Below are positions 14,243 through 18,928 of a stretch of 18,928 nucleotides of DNA, one piece after another. Under the pieces are notes generated by a model. That model was not told the origin of the DNA. It saw only the letters and a program-made list of their open reading frames with translations, and did not search any database. The number at the start of each line of letters is the position of its first letter. Position 1 is the first letter of the stretch. Both the position numbers and the translations under genes were made by a program. The DNA comes from CAYLXN01 sp964388235 (lineage in GTDB: Bacteria; Patescibacteriota; Saccharimonadia; Saccharimonadales; Saccharimonadaceae). The stretch is taken from assembly GCA_964388235.1 (NCBI GenBank), contig CAYLXN010000013.1, forward strand, positions 1 to 18,928, written 5' to 3'.

Positions 14243-15436
14243 ATGGAAAAAAATATAGTATTTATAGACGGTTTGGCTTTTGATGCCGACACCGGTAAAC
14301 GAATCGTCACTAACAGCGGTGAGGCCAGTACAGCAACCAAGCCGAATAGCCAACAGTCAACAGCTTGGCATTCTCAAACGGTAAATTATCGTAACTATGC
14401 CAATTCCAGCCGCCTGCAAAAAGCCCAAACCTTGAATCGAGACTTCGTCAGTAAACCTGCCATCGAAGCTAAGCCCCAACCAGTAGCCGTTAATCATTTC
14501 AATCGCCCTAAAGCACAAGTTAAGGCAGCTGAAATTAGCAAACGAACCGCCCATGCTCATCCGATGATTGGCCATTTCAAGCCAGGCGATTTTAATCCTA
14601 CCAAGCAGCCAATCGTGATTAGCGAGAAACAATTACCAGACGAGATTATGTCCGCTGAAGAATTAGCCAAATATAAAGAACGCCTGTCCGCTGCCCGAAA
14701 AACAGCCATCAAGAATCGAATCAGAATTAGCAGAATTCAAAGACAGCGCCAGCACAACAAGGTTAGACTAGAAACACCTCAAGCGCTGATGACCAACCAA
14801 GACCAAGCCCGTCAATTACTACAGCAGACTTCGCCTGAGCAATCATTAGATCAAACTTCTCTGAAGCAAGAATTAGCAAAAGATAGCAATGAATTGAAAA
14901 ATCGATTAATCAACCAAGCTCTAGCCAACGCCAAGCCAGTCGAAACTCAAACCAAGCAGAAAACTAAAAAGCGCCGCCGCCTTGGTCGTAGCCAATTAGT
15001 ATCCTTTTCGGCCGCCAGCTTAGCGATCGTGCTGCTGATCGGCTACCTAACTTACCTAAACATACCTCAATTATCACTCAGAGTTGCCGCCAACCAAGCT
15101 GGAGTTGAAGCAACCTACCCTAATTATCAGCCCGTTGGCTACAGCTTGACCGCTCCCGCTAAGGCTGATGGCTCTCAAGTGGCTATGACTTTTGCCAAAT
15201 CAGGCGAAAACTTCACCATCTCAGAACAAGCCACCAATTGGAACAGCGAAGCTCTGCTTAGCCAAATAGTCATTCCAGATTCAAATGACAACTTCAGCAC
15301 CCACAATCAAAATGGCTTGACGCTTTATAATTTCGCCAACAAAACCGTCTGGGTTAACAGAGGTATTCTGTACACTATCGAAAACAACTCAACTCTTTCT
15401 TCAGAAGAAATTCGCCAATTAGCAATAAGTTTATAG
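14243..15436 (+). CDS. Single-span membrane protein with a C-terminal DUF4367-like domain
   Basis: A 397-residue protein of uncertain function. Residues 1-10 (KNIVFIDGLAFDADTG follows) form a short ordered-looking start; about 25-245 is hydrophilic, basic and coiled-coil-like, ending in a KKRRRLGR stop-transfer cluster. One span lies at about 251-272. The exported part (283-397; YPNYQPVGYSL..., TISEQATNWNSEALL, LYNFANKTVWVNRGILYTI, SSEEIRQLAISL) resembles DUF4367 domains, seen in anti-sigma-factor-like and lipoprotein-like membrane proteins. Topology suggests inside-to-outside contact, perhaps sensing (inference). It is transcribed divergently from the PEGA gene from a shared 93-bp region and is followed 28 bases later by gltX, which has its own promoter. 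The start is supported by GAGAGG 6 bases upstream. Confidence 0.6.
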   Translation: MEKNIVFIDGLAFDADTGKRIVTNSGEASTATKPNSQQSTAWHSQTVNYRNYANSSRLQKAQTLNRDFVSKPAIEAKPQPVAVNHFNRPKAQVKAAEISKRTAHAHPMIGHFKPGDFNPTKQPIVISEKQLPDEIMSAEELAKYKERLSAARKTAIKNRIRISRIQRQRQHNKVRLETPQALMTNQDQARQLLQQTSPEQSLDQTSLKQELAKDSNELKNRLINQALANAKPVETQTKQKTKKRRRLGRSQLVSFSAASLAIVLLIGYLTYLNIPQLSLRVAANQAGVEATYPNYQPVGYSLTAPAKADGSQVAMTFAKSGENFTISEQATNWNSEALLSQIVIPDSNDNFSTHNQNGLTLYNFANKTVWVNRGILYTIENNSTLSSEEIRQLAISL

Positions 15437-15474
15437 TTTTTAGCATGTCTGCTATAATAACTTCATGCTAAAAA
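15437..15474. repeat. Perfect 11-bp inverted repeat around the gltX -10 and start codon
   Basis: TTTTTAGCATG (15437-15447) and CATGCTAAAAA (15464-15474) are exact reverse complements separated by 16 bases. The centre (15455.5) coincides with the centre of the TATAAT at 15453-15458. The gltX ATG (15465-15467) is inside the right arm. It lacks a U-tract on either strand, so it does not look like an intrinsic terminator; an operator or a start-codon-masking hairpin in read-through RNA is more likely. Confidence 0.75.
15450..15458 (+). promoter_or_regulatory. Extended -10 promoter of gltX
   Basis: TGCTATAAT is an extended -10 with TATAAT at 15453-15458. Six bases separate it from the ATG at 15465, placing transcription start at or next to the A of the start codon. 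No Shine-Dalgarno site is present. Confidence 0.65.
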
Positions 15475-16919
15475 AAGACCATCAAAACCAACAAATAATA
15501 ACTCGTTTTGCTCCTAGTCCGACTGGCTACATTCACGTTGGCAACGTTCGCTCGGCTCTCTATCCATGGCTGCTAGCCAGACAAACGGGCGGTAAATTTA
15601 TCGTTCGAATCGAAGATACTGACCAAGCTCGATTTGTCGAAGGCGCAACTGAATTAATTCTCGACACTCTGCGTTGGCTGGGACTAAACTGGGACGAAGG
15701 ACCAGAAGTAGGCGGGCCAAATGGACCATATTTTCAAACAGAACGTCGTCAAATTTACATCAAATGGGCTCAAAAACTAATTGACAAAGGTTTAGCTTAT
15801 CCCGATCCATACACCCCAGAAGAATTGGCTGATTTTCGTGCCCAAGCTGAATCATTAAAAAGACCTTTCTTGTATCGATTACATCGACCAGATGAATTTG
15901 AGCCGTGGGATGGCAAAACCGCTTTACGATTCAAAATTCCTGAAATCAAGCGCTATTCTTGGCATGACCCAGTCATGGGGGATTTATCAGCTGGGGAAGA
16001 AGCCTTGGACGACTTTATTATCATTAAAGCCGATGGACTACCGACTTATAATTTTGCTCACATCATAGACGACCTAGAGATGGGCGTCACGCACGTCATT
16101 AGAGGTTCAGAATACATCGCCTCCACGCCAAAATACCTAGCTCTTTATGAAGCTCTTGAAATAGAGCCACCAATTTTGGTTTGTTTGCCACACATTTTAG
16201 CACCGACTGGTAACAAAAAACTTGGCAAACGAGACGGCGCCAAAAGCGTTGTCGAATATCGCCAAGAGGGCTATTTACCAGAAGCAATGCTCAACTTTCT
16301 AGCCACTTTAGGCTGGAACGACGGCACAACTCAAGAAATTTTCTCGATTGATGAATTAATTAAGAAGTTTGATCTTAACCGAGTCCAAAAATCAGGCGCC
16401 AGATTTGATGAAAAAAGACTACTTTGGATGAACGGAGAATGGATCCGCCGCTTGTCGCTCGACGATCTTTTTGAGCGCTGCGATAGTTTTTGGGGTGAAA
16501 ATGGAGCAAAAGTTTCGCCAGACGAACAGAAGAAGGTCTTAAAATTAGTTCAAGCCCGACTCAAAACCCTTCGAGATTTACCACTATTAACTGAGTACTT
16601 CTTTCAGCGACCAACCCCGAATTGGCAACAAATCAAAACCGATAAAAATTTGAAGAAAATTAGTCCACAACAGCAATTAGAAATATTACGCTATACTATG
16701 AATCATTTGTCAAAAATTGAATCTTTTGACCCTGGAGCAGTACAAATAGAATTAAATCACATTCTTGAACATTCACAGCAAAAACCAGCTATCACTTTTA
16801 GTTTAATTCGTTTTGCCTTGACTTGGGCGCCATTTAGCCCCGAATTAAACAATCTAATTAGCACGCTCGGACGTGAAGAAGTAGTTTTAAGATTAAAAGC
16901 CGCCATTGAGGCACAATAA
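15465..16919 (+). CDS. gltX: Glutamyl-tRNA synthetase
   Basis: Class I synthetase charging tRNA-Glu (and, where GlnRS is absent, possibly tRNA-Gln for later amidation). It has 484 residues. The signature FAPSPTGYIHVGN (15-27) contains the HIGH-equivalent HVGN, followed by VRSALYPWLLAR. The KMSKS-equivalent is KKLGKRDGA (251-259), with glycine in place of the usual serine. The region about 112-141 (AYPDPYTPEELADFR...FLYRLHRPDE), which carries the zinc ligands in E. coli-type enzymes, has no cysteine. RGSEYIASTPKYLALYEAL (213-231) and the LPEAMLNFLATLGW block (271-284) are as expected. It starts from its own leaderless-type promoter, and a YerB-like gene follows after 15 bp, probably co-transcribed. 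Confidence 0.96.
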   Translation: MLKKDHQNQQIITRFAPSPTGYIHVGNVRSALYPWLLARQTGGKFIVRIEDTDQARFVEGATELILDTLRWLGLNWDEGPEVGGPNGPYFQTERRQIYIKWAQKLIDKGLAYPDPYTPEELADFRAQAESLKRPFLYRLHRPDEFEPWDGKTALRFKIPEIKRYSWHDPVMGDLSAGEEALDDFIIIKADGLPTYNFAHIIDDLEMGVTHVIRGSEYIASTPKYLALYEALEIEPPILVCLPHILAPTGNKKLGKRDGAKSVVEYRQEGYLPEAMLNFLATLGWNDGTTQEIFSIDELIKKFDLNRVQKSGARFDEKRLLWMNGEWIRRLSLDDLFERCDSFWGENGAKVSPDEQKKVLKLVQARLKTLRDLPLLTEYFFQRPTPNWQQIKTDKNLKKISPQQQLEILRYTMNHLSKIESFDPGAVQIELNHILEHSQQKPAITFSLIRFALTWAPFSPELNNLISTLGREEVVLRLKAAIEAQ

Positions 16920-16934
16920 ACAAAAAGGAGAATT

Positions 16935-18104
16935 ATGAACAATCAACCAACATCAACCCAACCTAACAATGATGATATTGATGCCAAAATCAGGACTGCA
17001 TCAGACCAAAACGCCAACCACAATCAGCCCCATGCGATCGATCAGAAAATCAAAAAATCAAAGCTACCTAAATTATCCAAAAAGCAAAAAATTATTCTGT
17101 TTTCAATTCTCGGAGTGTTGCTAATCGGCGGGGGAGTAGCAGCTTTCGTCCTACTCAATGACAAACCCCAGCCAGAGCCAGTGGCCGAATCGACACCACC
17201 ACCTGAACCGCCAAAATACTATGCTAGCCTGTCTGGCAAGTTGGTTGACGATGAAAGCAAGGTGAATTCACCAGTCACTGCGATCATGATCGAGAACCTA
17301 GCCGAGGATGCTAGGCCCCAATCCGGACTTAAAGACGCTGAGGTAGTTTTTGAAGCCATCGCCGAAGGCGGCATTACTCGTTTCATGGCCCTTTATCAGC
17401 TAAACAAACCAAAACTGGTTGGTCCTGTTCGCAGTTTGCGACCTTATTATATCGATTGGTTGGAACCGTTTGACTCGGGCGTGGCTCATGTTGGCGGTAG
17501 CGAAGAAGCCTTGCGACGAATTAGCAATGGTAATTACCTAGATTTGGATCAATCAGCCAATCCTAACTATTTTTGGCGAACTGCCGATCGAGTAGCGCCT
17601 CACAATATGTACACTAGTTTTGCTAAAATGGACGAATTAAACAAATCCAAACAACACACGAAGTCTACTGTTGAGTCGTTTAAGCGCCAAGACCCGAAGG
17701 CTAAAGAAACCCCAACTGCCAACACTATTTCGATGAAATTTGGAATTTATCCCAGCTACGACGTTAGCTACAAATATAACCCTAAAAACAACACTTATCT
17801 CCGATCCAACGGCAGCGCACCGCACATGGACCGCGAAAAAGGCCAAATCGAACCTGATGTTGTGATTGGTTTACTAATCGACCAAGCCCCAGCGGCTAGC
17901 GGTTATTTGCAAATCAAAAATATCGGGAGCGGTACGGCTTTCATTTTCCAGAATGGCGATATGCAGAAAGTTACTTGGAAAAAACCAAGTGCCAAATCTC
18001 AAATCAAATTTTACAACTCAGAAAACAAAGAAGTTGCCCTAAACCGAGGCAAGGTTTGGCTGTCAGCACTGCCAAATAATCCAGCTAATATAAGCTGGAA
18101 ATAA
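16935..18104 (+). CDS. DUF3048 (YerB-like) membrane-anchored protein
   Basis: A 389-residue protein with a basic, polar cytosolic tail (1-51), a single span at about 52-74 (IILFSILGVLLIGGGVAAFVL) and a proline-rich linker, then an exported DUF3048 domain. The N-terminal half has the family pattern SPVTAIMIENLAEDARPQSGL (112-132), EAIAEGGITRFMALYQ and GPVRSLRPYYIDW (163-175); the C-terminal half (about 265-389) is also as in YerB. Members are typically lipoproteins or membrane proteins of the envelope with unknown biochemical role; this one lacks a lipobox and uses a transmembrane anchor. AAGGAG (16925-16930) lies 4 bases before the ATG. It sits 15 bp after gltX, probably in one operon, though no functional link is evident. 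Confidence 0.85.
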   Translation: MNNQPTSTQPNNDDIDAKIRTASDQNANHNQPHAIDQKIKKSKLPKLSKKQKIILFSILGVLLIGGGVAAFVLLNDKPQPEPVAESTPPPEPPKYYASLSGKLVDDESKVNSPVTAIMIENLAEDARPQSGLKDAEVVFEAIAEGGITRFMALYQLNKPKLVGPVRSLRPYYIDWLEPFDSGVAHVGGSEEALRRISNGNYLDLDQSANPNYFWRTADRVAPHNMYTSFAKMDELNKSKQHTKSTVESFKRQDPKAKETPTANTISMKFGIYPSYDVSYKYNPKNNTYLRSNGSAPHMDREKGQIEPDVVIGLLIDQAPAASGYLQIKNIGSGTAFIFQNGDMQKVTWKKPSAKSQIKFYNSENKEVALNRGKVWLSALPNNPANISWK

Positions 18105-18145
18105 GCAAATATCATTGAATTATTAGCATAAACATTATTTAATAG

Positions 18146-18174
18146 TTGACTTTTATTATTAAAAGTATTATAAA
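18146..18174 (+). promoter_or_regulatory. Promoter of the small unrecognised gene
   Basis: TTGACT (18146-18151), a 17-base spacer and TATAAA (18169-18174), the best -35/-10 pair in the window. Transcription should begin around 18181-18183. A 6-bp inverted repeat ACTTTT (18149-18154) and AAAAGT (18161-18166) overlaps the -35 and fills the spacer, a possible operator. Confidence 0.7.
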
Positions 18175-18182
18175 TAATGACT

Positions 18183-18722
18183 ATGCAGGATTGTTTAGTT
18201 CAAAACCAGACCAATATTACTTCGTTTTCACCAGCTAACGAATTTGAGTTAGCGCCTGAAAAAATCGCGGCTGACAAATTTACCGACCTGATCGATCAGG
18301 TGTTTGAAAACGCCGCCGCTATTCGTGGAGCGATTACCTTGAGTGACGATCGCCAAGAGGAGAGCTTGACTTTAACCATGCCGACCACCGACGCCAATGT
18401 CTATTACGACATTAAACTGAAGCGACCGACTCAATCAGCCAATCAAAACAGCGAATCAGTTTCACCGCAAGTGATTTTGCAAGAAGTTAATCAGCAAATG
18501 GGCGGTCGATCGCTCAGCTATCGCTTGGCCAACCAAGTGATTTATAGCCACAATGTCACACCAGTGGCAGTTAGCGACCCATATCAACCGATCAAATTTG
18601 TCGACCAAAACTATCGCGTTATTAATAATATTGCCGAGATCGACAGGCTAGCGGAAGTTTTAGACGCCGCGGACGTGACTTACACGCCGCAATCGCCGCT
18701 ATCGGCTTTTATGACAGCGTAG
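18183..18722 (+). CDS. Unrecognised soluble protein, 179 residues
   Basis: I do not recognise this protein. It has no signal peptide or membrane span and looks cytosolic and acidic. The sequence alternates helix-prone stretches (ADKFTDLIDQVFENAAAIRG, and NIAEIDRLAEVLDAADV near the end) with strand-prone ones (ESLTLTMPTTDANVYYDIKL). One cysteine is present near the N-terminus. The ATG at 18183 is preferred over an in-frame ATG at 18177, because the -10 element ends at 18174 and transcription should begin at or after about 18181, leaving the upstream ATG untranscribed; the message would then be leaderless. It is separated from the YerB-like gene by a promoter, so it is an independent unit, possibly regulated through the dyad in its promoter. 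Codon use resembles its neighbours. Confidence 0.7.
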   Translation: MQDCLVQNQTNITSFSPANEFELAPEKIAADKFTDLIDQVFENAAAIRGAITLSDDRQEESLTLTMPTTDANVYYDIKLKRPTQSANQNSESVSPQVILQEVNQQMGGRSLSYRLANQVIYSHNVTPVAVSDPYQPIKFVDQNYRVINNIAEIDRLAEVLDAADVTYTPQSPLSAFMTA

Positions 18723-18750
18723 AGTAAAGGTAGAAAAAATAAAACCACGG

Positions 18751-18886
18751 GAAAGCAGTCGTTCTTTGAGAACTCCTTATATCCGCTAGCCTGCTCGAAA
18801 AATACTGCGTGCTTTTCTCGCTACGCTGCGCTTCACGAACTGCTTTTGCTGTGCAAATCTGGGTTCAATTCCCGACGCAGAGCGTC
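18751..18886 (+). other. Non-coding, hairpin-rich segment with a tRNA T-arm-like motif
   Basis: No open frame here looks like a gene. Hairpins are visible: GTTCT-TTG-AGAAC (18761-18773) inside an AGCAG/CTGCT pairing (18754-18758 with 18791-18795), and GACGC-AGA-GCGTC (18874-18886). GGGTTCAATTCCC (18861-18873) has the form of a tRNA or tmRNA T-arm loop. CTGCGT (18805-18810) can pair with ACGCAG (18875-18880) 76 bases apart, a tRNA-like length, but there is no D-arm or clear anticodon arm and no CCA. It may be a degenerate tRNA-derived repeat or a small RNA that uses the terminator immediately after it. Confidence 0.35.
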
Positions 18887-18924
18887 AAAAAGAGCAGCTC
18901 AGCTTTTGCTGAGCTGCTCTTTTT
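18887..18924. terminator. Strong intrinsic terminator hairpin
   Basis: A perfect 17-bp stem, AAAAAGAGCAGCTCAGC (18887-18903) with GCTGAGCTGCTCTTTTT (18908-18924), encloses a TTTT loop. The flanking A and T runs give a U-tract on both strands, so it can work in both directions. It ends the transcript of the small unrecognised gene and any RNA made from the segment just upstream. Confidence 0.85.
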
Positions 18925-18928
18925 GGTG

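Noticed and set aside
14150..14353. A 68-residue N-terminal extension of the PEGA-domain protein
   Set aside because: It would run through the divergent promoter region and into the neighbouring gene; a TATAAT lies 7 bases before the internal ATG at 14149, and the mature start MSVINNPKQKRR leads directly into the membrane span.
15437..15474. The inverted repeat as an intrinsic terminator of the DUF4367-like gene
   Set aside because: The hairpin is followed by an A-run, not a U-run, on both strands.
18177..18179. ATG at 18177 as the start of the small unrecognised gene
   Set aside because: It lies only 2 bases after the -10 element, upstream of the expected start of transcription; the in-frame ATG at 18183 fits better.
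18805..18880. A complete tRNA gene
   Set aside because: The T-arm-like loop and a 6-bp end pairing are present, but the T-stem is only partly paired, the D-arm lacks GG, no anticodon arm is convincing and no CCA follows.
1..18928. UGA recoding, as in some CPR lineages
   Set aside because: dnaX ends in TGA at the dnaB overlap, and conserved glycines and tryptophans use ordinary codons; no gene requires UGA read-through.
1..18928. CRISPR arrays, insertion sequences, prophage or toxin-antitoxin genes
   Set aside because: No regularly spaced repeats, transposase or integrase motifs, or small paired antitoxin/toxin frames were seen on either strand.

Overview
The window looks like a chromosomal stretch from a small-genome Patescibacteria/CPR bacterium, most likely Candidatus Saccharibacteria (TM7) or a close relative. 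This is inferred from protein style, not from a search. The clues are a DnaX without its zinc module, a CysRS with the HIPIHHTNE variant around its zinc ligands, a GluRS with a cysteine-free insertion and a KLGKR signature, long low-complexity membrane-anchored surface proteins, tightly packed genes and a moderate-to-low GC content. UGA is used as an ordinary stop (dnaX ends in TGA), which argues against the UGA-recoding CPR lineages.

Region 1 (1-7606, + strand) is a replication, repair and translation block. It holds a 5'-truncated dnaX overlapping dnaB by 4 bp, a GT-C-type membrane glycosyltransferase with its own promoter, and then a compact operon ybaB-recR-DHH phosphoesterase-cysS in which the last three genes overlap. 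Region 2 (7620-9969, - strand) holds an AI-2E/PerM-family membrane protein and tRNA-guanine transglycosylase, each with its own promoter. Region 3 (10034-12251) holds a PAP2 phosphatase on +, a tRNA-Leu(CAA) on -, and a sortase on + with an exceptionally long cytoplasmic N-terminus. Region 4 (12365-15436) is a divergent pair: a PEGA-domain propeller-like membrane protein on - and a DUF4367-like single-span protein on +, sharing a 93-bp intergenic region with back-to-back promoters. Region 5 (15465-18722, + strand) holds gltX, a DUF3048/YerB-type membrane protein and a small unrecognised protein. The last 200 bases hold a non-coding, structured segment with a tRNA T-arm-like motif, closed by a very strong terminator hairpin. 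No gene-free stretch exceeds about 200 bases.

The genes fall into two themes. One is information processing: clamp loader, helicase, nucleoid protein, RecR, Glu- and Cys-tRNA synthesis, queuosine-type tRNA modification and tRNA-Leu. The other is the cell envelope: glycosyltransferase, PAP2, sortase, PEGA protein, DUF4367-like protein and YerB-like protein. Genes inside operons tend to carry Shine-Dalgarno sites. Most genes with their own promoter have a TATAAT-like -10 only 6-12 bases before the start codon, which points to leaderless or nearly leaderless mRNAs. The strongest regulatory oddity is a perfect 11-bp inverted repeat centred exactly on the gltX -10 element, with the gltX start codon inside one arm. 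I see no CRISPR, transposon, phage or toxin-antitoxin system; most of the window is housekeeping sequence, and the less ordinary features are regulatory layouts and lost metal-binding motifs.
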